In this document: piece by piece, positions 8,887 through 19,800 of the stretch
How the letters are laid out: every line of letters starts with the position of its first letter
Position numbering within the stretch: the stretch's first letter is position 1
Assembly (NCBI RefSeq): GCF_000715075.1
Contig: NC_134087.1
Span: forward strand, 190,929,276 to 190,993,275
Reading direction: 5' to 3'
From: Nicotiana tabacum
Taxonomy: Eukaryota; Streptophyta; Magnoliopsida; Solanales; Solanaceae
Length of the DNA stretch: 64,000 nt
The notes under the pieces: generated by a model
The model's database searches: none
Told to the model about the DNA's origin: nothing
What the model saw: the letters and a program-made list of their open reading frames with translations, nothing else
Made by a program: the position numbers and the translations under genes

Positions 8887-11800
8887 ATGTCTATCCCGGA
8901 TGTCGACACAAGTGTTGAGGTAGAGGAGTTGGACGTCAGTAAAATGAAAGAGGAGATGCTCAAACTTAAGCAACAGATGGCCGAGATGTATCAGGCCTGG
9001 TCTAAAGGACAATCACCCCCAGCTTACCCTGCTAACCCTGCTTCCACCCCACCACCGGCTCAGGCTCAGGATCATCCTGCCATCGATCCAAGCTTTCCCA
9101 TTTACCAACATTACCATGGCACTACTTCTCATATGCCACAAGCTCCACTACCAAAATCAATTCCATACCCCCCTCCGCCAGTCACCCCTGTCTTTGTGGC
9201 ATCTCCACCAGCTGCACTTCATAGATCCTCGAGTGAGCCTATGTTCCAAGCTCAGGACAACCAGTACTACCCCCCGGAGCCCACCTTCAAAGCTCCCAAA
9301 ACCTACCCTTATAATCCACGTTCTGATCTCCCGAGAGAAGCTGAGAGACCAGCCAAAAATCCCGAACATGAGGAGATATTCAGGAAAGTTAAGAGCTTAG
9401 AACAATCATTCAGAGACATACGGGGGTTAGGAGGGCAAGTCAGCATTGCCTACAAGGACCTACGTCTGTTCCCAAATGTGCAGTTACCGGCAGGTTTCAA
9501 GATGCCCAAGTTTGATATATACAATGGGCACGACAATCCAGTAGCCCACTTGAGGGGTTTTTGCAACAAAATGAGGGGAGCTGGAGGAAAAGATGAATTG
9601 TTAATGGATTACTTCAGTCAGAGTTTGAGTGGATCAGCATTGGAATGGTACACCCGCCAAGACCATAGGAGATGGTACACATGGGATGATCTGGGGCAAG
9701 CATTTGCTTGTCACTTCCAATACAATCTTGAGATCATTCCAGATCGACTGTCCTTGACTAAACTTGAGAAGAAGCACAGTGAAAGCTTCAGAGAATATAG
9801 TTTCCAATGGAGGGAGCAAACAGCAAGAGTAGATCCCTAAATGAAGGAAAGTGAGATGGTAGATTACTTCCTACAGGGTTTGGAACCTACTTACTTTGGC
9901 CATTTGGTCTCAGCTGTGGGAAAGTCATTCAACGTAGTAAAGATGGGGGGCATGGTAGAAGAAGGCCTCAAGTCGAATAAAATCATGAGCTATTCGGCTA
10001 TCAAAGCGACTACTCAGGCTATTCAGGGTGGCATAGGAGGGATGGGAAGAAGAAAAGAGAGGAAGCAGCAATGGTTGATTCAGGAACTTGGTCCGGATCC
10101 AGAGGTTCACCTTACCACTACAATCAACCTCGACCCCACCAACAAACTTATCACCACAATCAACCCCAACACTACTATCCCCCTACCAGAACCTCATTTT
10201 TTCGTCCACCATGCACAAGCATACAACCAACCTCCTGCCCACGCTCAATGGAGTGATCTTGTCCTACCAAATACTTATCCACATCCACGAGCCTACCAAA
10301 ACACTCCCGGACCAAGTTTCAGGCCTAGTCAAGCACTCAAGGGTGAAAGGTTGCCGAAAAAGAAAACCTTTACTCCGTTGGGAGAATCATACACCAGTCT
10401 GTTCCAGAGGCTAAATCAGCTAGATATGCTAAGGCCGATAAAGTCCAAACTGCCAAATCCTCCTCCAAAGAATCTTGACTATACTGTCAGCTGTGGGTAT
10501 TGTTCTGGTACTCCGGGTCATGATACAGAAAAGTGCTGGCACTTGAAAAGTGCGATACATGAGCTTATTGATACCAATAGAATCGAAGTTCAAGCTCCCA
10601 AAGCATACAATATCAACAGAAATCTGATGCCAGCCCATCAGGAGGCAAATATGATCGAAATAGTGCATGCAGAGGGGGAACCCAAAAAGCCATCACAGAC
10701 CGTCATGATGATTCGGTCCAGTGGAGTCAAGACAGATAAACAATCAGCATATGAGAAGTTGGTGCTCAAGTAGAGCAAAAAGAGTGTTGAGCCATCTATG
10801 GCAGTAGAGAAGGGGTCTTTAAGCAGAGTTGCCACGAAACAGGAAGGGGTAAAGGTGATTGTACCAGGAGCGGCCAGGAAACCCATTATAATCATGGAAG
10901 GAGCCCGCCCAGATCGGGTTATTATCAAGCCAGTAAGCCAATTACCAATAATCAACAACAAGGCTATTCCATGGAATTACGAACGGGTAACGATGATGTA
11001 CAAAGGGAAGGAAGTCAAAGAAGAAATCTGTGAAGTACAGGATTTAACTCGCTCGGGAAGGTGTTTTATTTCCGAGGAGTTAAGAAGAGCTAAAAATAAT
11101 CCAGCACTAATAAAGAAAGCCGTAACTGAAGAAGAAGTAGAAGAATTCTTGAGGAAAATGAAGCTGCATGACTACTCTATCGTGGAACAATTAAGAAAGA
11201 CGCCTGCTCAAATTTCCCTATTATCATTATTGATCCACTCGGACGAGCACCGTCAAGCCTTAATGAAGATCTTGAATGAGGCGCACGTTCCTGATAAGAT
11301 CTCCATGAACCACTTGGAAAAAATAGCCAACAAAATCTTCGAAGTAAACAAAGTCACATTTTTCGATGATGAATTGCCTGTAGAAGGTACTGAGCACAAC
11401 AAAGCTCTTTACCTCACATTAAAATGTGAGAACTCTGTGGTGACCCGGGTATTGGTTGACAACGGATCAAGCGCAAACATCTGTCCTCTCTCCACTCTAA
11501 GCAAGTTGAAAATAGAAGATGAGAGGATCCATAAGAATAGTATTTGCGTGCGGGGATATGACGGTGGAGGTAAGGATTCAGTTGGGGACATAGTACTGGA
11601 GCTGACGATAGGGCCAGTCGAGTTCACAATGGAGTTTCAGGTGCTGGATATAGCTGTTTCCTATAACTTACTATTGGGTCGACCCTGGATCCACGCCGCT
11701 AAAGGAGTGCCATCAACACTACACCAGGTAGTCAAATTTGAATGGGATAGATAAGAAATAGTTGTGCATGGGGAAGACAGTTTATGTGCTCGCAGTAATG

Positions 11801-12369
11801 CCATTCTACCAGTCATTGAGGTGGAAGATGACCAGGGACCATGAGTCTACCAGGTTTCTGACACGATGTTGGTAGAGAAAGTTCCGGAGGGGAAATACAT
11901 TCCAAATCCAAAGATAATCACCGCATCAGTCATGGTAGCCTATGAGATGTTGAAGAATTGTTTTGTACTCGGTAAAGGTTTGGGCTCATCTTTGCAAGGC
12001 ATCATACAGCCGGTGTCTCTTCCTGAAAACTTGGGAACATTTGGTTTGGGATTCAAGCCCACTGCCGCAGACATAAGAAAGGCCAGAAAGCTAAAACAGA
12101 AGGCATGGGTCCTTCCAAAGCCAGTCCCACGTCTTTCCAAATCTTTTGTCAAGTCCGGTACCAAAAGTCGCCCAGTAACAACAATTCCTAATTCTATGAT
12201 TAATCCTGATGAGGAGTTAATTGAAAGATTTGAAAAGTTGTTTGGCGGTGTGAACATGGTGGAAAATGGTGAAGGTCCTAGCAACGCAAAAATTCAATTC
12301 TTTGGGCCAGAAACAAAGCTTAATAATTGAAAAGCCACTTCTCTCCCCATTCGAAAGGAGTCTTGGTAG
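8887..12369 (+). pseudogene. gag-pro: gag-protease of element A (broken)
   Basis: Polyprotein of about 1160 codons. Order: short coiled N-terminus, Pro-rich linker, Gypsy gag core (about residues 195-340, with WYTRQD and FREYSF), a CX2CX5HX4C zinc knuckle (near 10492), aspartic protease with VDNGSS (11455-11472) and LLLGRPW, then a G-patch-like segment (about 11935-12060). ATG 8887 follows a 3' splice site candidate. Breaks: TAA at 9838, compensating -1/+1 shifts near 10045 and 10184, and stops at 10771, 11752, 11842 and 12328. Only A has the protease region without the B deletion and without the C duplication. Confidence 0.85.
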
Positions 12370-12544
12370 TTTATTTTGATTTTTCTTCAGTTTGTTTGGG
12401 TTATTCCAGGGTTGTAATCCAGATTTTTATCTTTCAGTCTGTTTGAAGTGTGCAAACCTTGTTATCTTTTTTCATTCAATGAAATGCAATTTCCCTTTCT
12501 TTATCATTCCTGATAGTTTTTCTTTTCTTTTCTTTTCTGTATAG
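12366..12544 (+). other. Candidate intron between protease and RT (A), 179 bp
   Basis: Starts GTAGTT right inside the Trp codon before the protease stop and ends with a long T/C tract and CTGTATAG. Removing it deletes the stop and joins the gag-pro frame to the RT frame exactly. Ogre elements are known to have an intron at this place. In A the acceptor is TAG; in B and C it is CAG. Confidence 0.65.
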
Positions 12545-15056
12545 TTCTTTTTACGCTGGCTCTAGTGATATGGCATGCATAAGGAATCCTCAGCCCAGTC
12601 TTAAAAATCAACCTAATTCTGAAATAATAGTTCAAGAAGTAGATTGTGATTACGAATCAGAATACGATGAGGATGAGGCCTTCGAAGAGATTAGTAAGGA
12701 GTTAATTCACTTCGAAGAAAAACCCAAACCCAACATGAATGATACAAAAGTCGTCAATTTAGGAGACACAGATAATATCCGAGAGACTAAAATAAGTGTC
12801 CACCTCGAGCCAAATATCCAGGAAGAGTTAATTAAAGCACTCATCGAATTCAAAGATGTTTTTGCATGGTCATATGACGACATGTCGGGTTTGAGCACTA
12901 ATTTAGTGGTCCACAAATTGCCCACTGATCCAATGGTTCCTCCCGTCAAGCAAAAGTTGAGGAAATTCAAAACTTATATGAGTGTGAAAATTAAAGAAGA
13001 AATCACCAAACAGTTGGATGCAAAGGTCATTCGGGTCACTCGATATCCTATTTGGTTGGCTAATGTCGTGCCTGTGCCAAAAAAAGATGGCAAGATTAGA
13101 ATATGCGTCGATTACCGCAATCTCAACAAAGAAAGTCCGATGGATAACTTCCCATTACCCAATATCCATATTTTGATCGATAATTGTACCAAACATGAGA
13201 TAGGATCTTTTGTGGATTGCTATGCTGGGTATCATCAGATTCTAATGGATGAAGAAGATGCAGAAAAGACGGCATTCATCACGCCGTGGGGAACTTATTG
13301 CTACTGGGTAATGCCATTTGGTTTGAAGAACGCCGGGGCAACTTACATGAGAGCAATGACTCCGGTGTTTCATGATATGATACATAAGGAGATTGAGGCA
13401 GGGCATCACTATCCTATTACGGCTCAGCTTCGGTTTTATTGCACCAACAATATGGCTGAGTATGAAGCCTGTATTTTGGGTCTAAGGCTAGCTGCAGACA
13501 AGGATATCCAGGAAGTCTTGGTCTTGAGAGACTCGGATCTTCTGGTACATCAAATTCAAGGAGAATGGGAAACACGAGATTTGAAACTCATACCGTACCG
13601 ACAATGTTTGCATGATCTTTGTCAACGATTTTGATCAGTGGAGTTCAAGCATATTCCAAGGGTCCATAAGGAGGTCGCCGATGCTTTGACTACCCTGACA
13701 TGAATGTTGCACCATCCGGACAAAGCTTATGTTGATCCTCTGCATATTCAAGTCCGAGATCAGCATGCCTACTATAACATGATTGAAGAAGAACTTGATG
13801 GCGAACCATGGTTCCACGATATCAAGGAGTATATCAGAATGGGGATATATCTAGTGCAAGCCACGAGGGATCAAAAGAGAATGATTCGACGGTTGGCAAA
13901 TGGATTCTTCTTAAGTGGAGGAGTTTTGTGTAAGAGAACACCAGACCTTGGATTATTAAGATGCATAGATGCCAGACAAGCTACGACTGTCATGTCCGAA
14001 GTACATTCAGGAGTCTGCGGACCACATATGAGCGGATATGTGTTGGCAAAGAAAATTCTCCAAGCAGGATATTATTGGCTTACCATGGAGCGAGATTGTA
14101 TCAATTTTGTGCGCAAATGTCATCAGTGCCAGATACACGGAGATTTGATTCATTCTCCACCATTAGAATTGTACACAATGTCTGCACCATGGCCCTTCGT
14201 TGCTTGGGGCATGAATGTCATTGGACCAATTGAGCTAGCAGCATCCAATGGGCACAGGTTCATTCTGGTAGCAATTGATTATTTCACCAAGTGGGTTGAG
14301 GCCAAAACTTTCAAATCAGTGACCAAGAAAGCAGTGGTCGATTTTGTTCATTCAAATATCATTTGTCGATTCGGAATCCTAAAGGTGATCATCACAGATA
14401 ATGGTGCTAATCTTAACAGTAACTTGATGGAAGAGGTATTTCAACAGTTTAAGATTACACATCACAATTCTATCCCATATCATCCCAAGGCGAATGGAGC
14501 AGTCGAGGCAGCCAACAAAAACATAAAGAAGATATTTTGGAAAATGATAGAAGGTTCGAGGCAATACCACAAAAAATTACCATTTGCGTTGTTGGGATAT
14601 CACACTACTGTCCGTACTTCGGTAGGTGCAACTCCTTATTTGTTGGTATATGGCACTGAAGCAGTAATACCTGCAGAAGTTGAAATCCCTTCCCTACGGA
14701 TTGTCGCTGAGGCTAAGATTGATGATAATGAGTGGGTCAAAACCCGTTTGGAGCAATTGAACTTGATTGATGAAAAAAGATTGGCAGCAGTATGTCATGG
14801 CCAGTTATATCAAAAGAGAATGGCAAGAGCATACAACAAAAGGGTGCGTCCCCGAATGTTTGAAGTGGGTCATCAAGTGCTGAAACGTATCCTTCTACAT
14901 CAGGTTGAAGCAAAAGACAAGTTCGCCCCAAATTGGAAAGGGCCATTCATTGTCACCAGAGTATTGTCCAATGGTGCTTTATGTTTGACAAATATCGAAG
15001 GAAAATGCATAGACATGGCTATCAATTCTGATGTAGTAAAGAGATATTATGTATGA
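12545..15056 (+). pseudogene. pol: RT-RNase H-integrase of element A (broken, catalytic core deleted)
   Basis: Begins with the acidic spacer before RT. RT blocks VDYRNLNK, DCYAGYHQI and MPFGLKNAGATY are present, but at 13398 the reading runs straight from HKEIE into the archaeal-type RNase H (NMAEYEA). Compared with B, 966 bp (322 codons, in frame) are missing, including YVDD, the RT thumb and the first RNase H. Integrase has the HHCC finger (about 14004-14130), but its first catalytic Asp is Asn (AAT 14214-14216); TDNGA and VEAANK (Asp, Glu) are kept. Stops at 13632 and about 13700 interrupt it. ATG 12570 is the first in-frame start. Confidence 0.85.
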
Positions 15057-15213
15057 TTTCTTTGGTATAATTGTTGATTGTTTGTATTTGGCATTATTTT
15101 GAAGATTGAAATAACGAAGGCAATTTGTTCTGCTATCTAAACACTTTACCCTTTGTTTCCCTTTTTTTGAGCTTTATTTATTTCTTTCATACCCCTCTTT
15201 TGGAATCAATAAC

Positions 15214-15275
15214 GAAAAAGAGAGAAAAGAAAGAAAAAGAGAAAAGAGAAAAGAAAAGAAGTGAAAAGAGAAAGT
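15214..15275 (+). other. Internal polypurine stretch (A)
   Basis: 48 bases of only A and G, then GTGAAAAGAGAAAG. It is kept at 33294 and 51817. It stands 25 bases before a structured motif. It could serve as an extra plus-strand primer or be a simple purine tract; sequence cannot tell. Confidence 0.5.
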
Positions 15276-15299
15276 ATAGCAACAAGGAAATTCAGGTGT

Positions 15300-15359
15300 G
15301 AACTACGTTTGACCTGATTCCTGTTAAGGATACGTAGGCAGCCTCATAGCTCGGTCATA
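15300..15359 (+). other. Structured motif, post-integrase type (A)
   Basis: CTACGT (15303-15308) pairs with ACGTAG (15332-15337). Inner hairpin TCCT (15319-15322) with AGGA (15327-15330). TGACC (15310-15314) pairs across with GGTCA (15353-15357). The second hairpin is weak here (AGC/GCT) but perfect in C (AGCC/GGCT). Confidence 0.65.
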
Positions 15360-15631
15360 GTAAAATAAAATATCAAAAGATCCCCAAGCAAGAAACTGGG
15401 GCAGAAGTTGTACTTGTAATAAGAAATGTTATTCCAAGAGTTGTAATTTTAAACCCATGTCAAATTGTTTTGAGCCTTTGATACCCTTTCTTTCTAACCC
15501 CATCCAAAGCCCACATTACAGTCCAAAGAAAGACCTTCCGATCAGTCTTCGAGAGATGCCAAGTTGAGCAAATAGAGTTGATTCATACCAGGATAACACT
15601 CTGGTCCAAGCAGGAAAAGTAATGAAAATGA

Positions 15632-16030
15632 GAAAATCTTATTGGTAAAAACCCTCATGGGCACCATGAGGCGACGAAAGCTGAGAGAAAGTAAAAATGG
15701 GAGAGTCTTATCGGTGAAAACCCTCATGGGCACCATGAGGCGACAAAAGCTGAGAGAAAGTAAAAATGAGAGAGTCTTATTGGTAAAAACCCTCATGGGC
15801 ACCATGAGGCGACAAAAGCTGAGAGAAAGTAAAAATGAGAGAGTCTTATTGGTAAAAACCCTCATGGGCACCATGAGGCGACAAAAGCTAAGAGAAAGTA
15901 AAACTGAGAGTCTTATTGGTGAAAACCTTCAAGGGCACCATGAGGTGACGAAAGCTGAGAGAAAGTAAAAATGAGAGAGTCTTATCGGTTAAAACCTTCG
16001 CGGGCACCATAAGGCGATAAGGAATTGAGG
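15632..16030 (+). repeat. 69-bp tandem repeats (A), about six units
   Basis: Unit includes CCCTCATGGGCACCATGAGG, itself an imperfect inverted repeat. Unit starts at about 15632, 15701, 15770, 15839, 15906 and 15975. As 69 is a multiple of three the array stays open in several frames on both strands with 23-residue repeats, but coding is not supported otherwise. A diverged further unit follows to about 16100. Confidence 0.85.
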
Positions 16031-17190
16031 AACAAACAAATGAGAAAGGTTTGTCGGTGAAAACCCTTCAGGGCACTGCAAGTCGATCAAAGTCCATAAG
16101 TTAGCGGAAAGTAAAATTGGGTTGTGGAAATCTTGGAGAACAAAGTAAAACAATTGGAAAGGAGATTGGTTAAATAGACTGGGCTGATTAATCCAAAATG
16201 CATACTATGATCATTGGTTCCAGTGACTCCACTCAGATAAGTTCCTTTTTCCTATCTCCATCAGTCATCCAAATCTGGATTTTCTTCTTTATTCTTAATT
16301 CTCAAAATCGTCGCATTTCATTGCTGTTAATTTTTACTCCTCTAAACCTCTTCCAAGGTTAGCCTTGTTCCAACAAATAAGAAGGAATGTCAAAGTATAC
16401 TACGAAGATTCAAAATTTCACAAAGCAAAATACGGCTAGGACATGCTGGAGATAGTATGATGAAAAGTGGGACCTAGGGTGTAAGCAAAGGTTAAATCGG
16501 TGGAATGGTTCAATAATGTCATGAGAGATGTATGGTTACGAATAAAAGGGTCAGAAGTGAAAAACAACAGTTGGGGATCTTGCAGTTAAGGATCAATCAT
16601 GAGGTCAAAACAATCCTTTCGACCGGTTCAAGGTAGTCTGTTGAAGCAAAGCAGGGCAAAGAGAAAACCCTCCCCAGCAAGAATGCCACAACTAACTACC
16701 ACATTTTAAACTGACAAGATTTTCTTTGATTTGAAAACAGGGGTAAAGATGACATTTATTTCAGGAAGCACCCTGTGAGGGAAGCAAGTACCATGCAGGT
16801 TTAATCGTATAAATTTTCAGGACCCTCCTGGAAAATGGGACATAGTTTTAAAATTGAAACAATCATAAGTAGCAAAATCTAGCATAAATGTAACCCAAGG
16901 AATATGAGTTGGTTTCAAAGTTCGCATAAGAGTTGTCAGGACCCTCCTGGATAATGGGACATAGTTTAAAACTGGTTTAGATAACAAGATTTAGCAGAAG
17001 TCATGCCTTTAAATATATAGCTTCGATTCAAAATTATCGTTTAGTTAAGAGTTGTCAGGACCCCCTGGATAATCAGACCTAGCTTTCAAATACTTATTAA
17101 TATTTGGTAATATGCTTCAGTTTAACACTTACAGATGCACCCAACTACCAAATTGGGGCAGAAAATTTTCTTTTGTTTTGTCTATTTTTG
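16031..17190 (+). other. Non-coding 3' region of A
   Basis: No credible ORF. From 16818 to 17095 three diverged units about 117 bp apart carry CAGGACCCTCCTGGATAATGG-like cores. The rest is unique sequence kept in B and C. Confidence 0.6.
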
Positions 17191-17520
17191 TTGAAGTCAG
17201 GCGTCCACCTAGAGAACAAGGAAGAATAGTTGAAGTATCAGCAATCAGGCGTCCAGCTGGAGAACAAGGAAAAGCAGTTGAAGATTCAGTAATCAGGAGC
17301 CCACCTGGAGAACAAGGGAATACAATTCGAGTCTCAGCAATCAGGACCCACCTGGAGAACAAGGGAATACATTTCGAGTCTCAGCAATCAGGAGCCCACC
17401 TGGAGAACAAGGGAATACAATTCAAATTTCAAGTAGTCAGGAGCCCGCCTGGAGAACGAAGGGAAGAAGCAATTCAAATTTCGAATAATCAGGAGCCCGC
17501 CTGAAGAACAGAAGAAAGAA
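17191..17520 (+). repeat. 48-bp tandem repeats (A)
   Basis: Units of the form AATCAGGAGCCCACCTGGAG, then AACAAGGGAATACA and a short tail, about 48 bp each (16 codons), seven or so with some shortened. The same array is at 35207 and 53689 and, diverged, at 1-300. Confidence 0.85.
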
Positions 17521-17835
17521 AACAATAGTCAAAGGAAGACATTTAAAGGGTTCAGCAATCAGGTGCAGCCCTTGAGAAGAAGGGAAAGCATTTCAAAGAA
17601 TACCATTCAAGTCAGCCACAAAGGAACTTCTGAGGAAAATACAAGTCAACGAGGCAGCATCAGTCGCAAGATCAAGTTTGAAAATATATCTTTGTAAAGC
17701 ATAGATTATAGCTTAGTCTAGCTTCTTCATTTTTGTCATGGGGTAATAAGGAGGTCAGTAGGCAGTATCAGCAGCAACAACAGCAGTAACAGTAAAACCG
17801 CAGCTTCATGGTAGTCCCAGCTGCCAAAACTTCCC

Positions 17836-17905
17836 GAACTACATTGACCTGATTCCTTTATAGCCAAGGATATGTAGGAAACCTTTGAAGAAGAGGTTCG
17901 GTCAA
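17836..17905 (+). other. Structured motif, pre-PPT type (A)
   Basis: CTACAT (17839-17844) pairs with ATGTAG (17872-17877), a changed pair relative to CTACGT/ACGTAG elsewhere. Inner hairpin TCCTT/AAGGA, second hairpin AACCT (17880-17884)/AGGTT (17894-17898), crossing helix TGACC (17845-17849)/GGTCA (17900-17904). Confidence 0.65.
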
Positions 17906-18005
17906 ATCTTTCAAAAAAATGCTTCCCACGAAGTGTTCAAACAGGCAAAAATCGCTCGTATCCGCTCACTTTATCTTTGTACAAAAACTCTTCGTGTTTC
18001 CGGAC

Positions 18006-18018
18006 AAAGAGGGGCAGC
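18006..18018 (+). other. Polypurine tract before LTR2
   Basis: AAAGAGGGGCAGC directly before the LTR start, matching the tract of D and, with one change, that of B. Confidence 0.8.
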
Positions 18019-18561
18019 TTTGAGCACATGATTTTTGCCTTATACGAATTACTCCAAAATAATTCCCAAAATTAGGTCTTGGCTCTAATTATGTGTTATT
18101 TTAGGAATTATTGTGTGATTTTCCTGATTGTTTGCATATATTTGTATGCATGTTTAATTTTATTAATGCATTAAAAATACAAAAATATAGCATTTGCATT
18201 TATGATTTGATCTTACATTTTTGGATTAATTAATAATTAGGAGTTTTACAAAAATGAAAAAAAGAAGAAGAAAATATATAATAACACATTTTTAATTAAA
18301 TTTTGTGCTTTTCTTTTAATTTAGTATTTAATTATTCATGATAATTATAATTTAGAGAGGATTAGTATTTTTAATATTAATTTTGGTGTTATAACTTAAT
18401 TTAGGATTTTAATTTTGAAAAAATAAAACAAGGAAAAGAAGGAATTAATTTGAAAAGTAAAAAAATGAAAATCAAAGTTTGGGCTATTCTTTAAACCCAA
18501 ATTTCCAGGCCCAAAAACACGCCCCATACCCGGTCCAAACTTCCAGTCTCTAAGACCATCA

Positions 18562-18596
18562 AAACGACGTAGTATAGGGACAGAACTACGTCGTTT
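18562..18596 (+). promoter_or_regulatory. 12-bp perfect palindrome in LTR2 U3
   Basis: AAACGACGTAGT (18562-18573) and ACTACGTCGTTT (18585-18596) are exact reverse complements around an 11-base loop. The arms hold ACGT cores, the type bound by plant bZIP factors. It lies about 1.2 kb before the candidate TATA box. Binding is inference. Confidence 0.5.
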
Positions 18597-19790
18597 CGAT
18601 TTCAACAAATCTCACCCATCCATTCATCTACATCGAACGGTCCAGATTCCTAACCATTACTCGACCCCAACCCGCTTCCAGAACCGATCCGGTCCAGCCC
18701 CACTTAATTAAAACGACCCCGTTTCGATTAAGGATTCAATCCCAGCCGTTGGATTTCAATCATCCAATGGCTCAAATTAATAATCCCATTTGTAATATAC
18801 CCAAACCCCTCAGACCCCCCCTCAATCACCCTCGTCTCTCTCAAATTCCCCAAACCCTAGAGACCCGCCGCCCTAATTTCCACCGGTTGTTGCCGGCGGC
18901 GCCAGCTCCGTTCGCCACCAAACTCACACCCCAGAACCCCCTTAATATCCTCTTTCATAATCCATAGTTAGTTTCCTTCGAACACCCTTAAAACAGTTCG
19001 AATCTTGATTTTAGGCTATGAACCCTAGTAGCCGCCACCATTTACCCTCGCCTTTCGATGGCGGCGCCACATCCAATCAACCCCAAACTAACACCCCTTG
19101 ACCACCACAACCCCATCTTCCCTAATCCACGATCCGTTACCTTTGAATCAAACCAGAACTTGTCGAATAATAAATCTAAACTTCAAACCTAAAACTGCAA
19201 AGTCAAGATTCATCGAACATCTAAGCTAATTTTGACTTTATCTGTGTATTCTTGATAAGAAAACACAGTTAAAGTCAAAATTTTGTTTAAAAATTTAAGA
19301 TTCAAAGGTTTTCTTCAGTTACTACTGACCGGTGAGTTCTTCTGTCCTATTTTCTATATTTATAGTTTAATTGGTATTATTCTGATGTTCGTATTTCCTC
19401 ATCTCTTTTTCTTTTCTCTAGTCTATTTCAATTGAAAACTCGACCAATCTTCTGGAATAAACTATCTTCTGTTCGTTGTTTTGTTTTTCAGAATGTTGGT
19501 GAATTTGTTCTTAGGTTTTATAGGTTTGTGTGGTCAGTTTGTTTAGAATCTGGAAATCATATCTCGTCTAATAACTTAGTCGGTTAAATTAAAGATTATC
19601 TTGAGTTTGGTTAAATGTGTATAATAATTGACTGATTTATGCACGTGGTCACTAATTGAGAAACTTCTAATAGTGATAGGGTAGAAATTACATTACCGAA
19701 TTAATTAAAAGCACTGAATCAGTGGACAATTAAGAAATGAAAAAGTGAATTGGTAATGGAGAAGGCACTAAGCTAATTGTCTATTTAAAA

Positions 19791-19800
19791 GAGCTGAACA
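19791..19800 (+). promoter_or_regulatory. Candidate TATA box of LTR2
   Basis: CTATTTAAAA follows GGAGAAGGCACTAA, a block also conserved in LTR3 and recognisable in the diverged LTR D. If correct, U3 is about 1.8 kb and R plus U5 about 2.8 kb. Confidence 0.4.

Noticed and set aside
15300..15359. Structured motif as a hammerhead ribozyme
   Set aside because: CTGATTC resembles CTGATGA, but the GAAA box and the three-stem arrangement of a hammerhead are absent.
15542..15968. Repeat proteins of 23-residue units on both strands over the 69-bp arrays
   Set aside because: Openness follows from a repeat unit divisible by three; there is no good start context, and indels of 2-3 bases between units break the frame in some copies.
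17112..17504. ORFs across the 48-bp arrays (PPGEQGN-type repeats)
   Set aside because: Same reason: repeat length is a multiple of three; unit number and frame vary between copies.
18749..18967. Pro-rich ORF in LTR2 (also 36810-37028)
   Set aside because: Lies in a C-rich leader-like part of the LTR; similar in LTR3 only because the LTRs are copies; no known domain.
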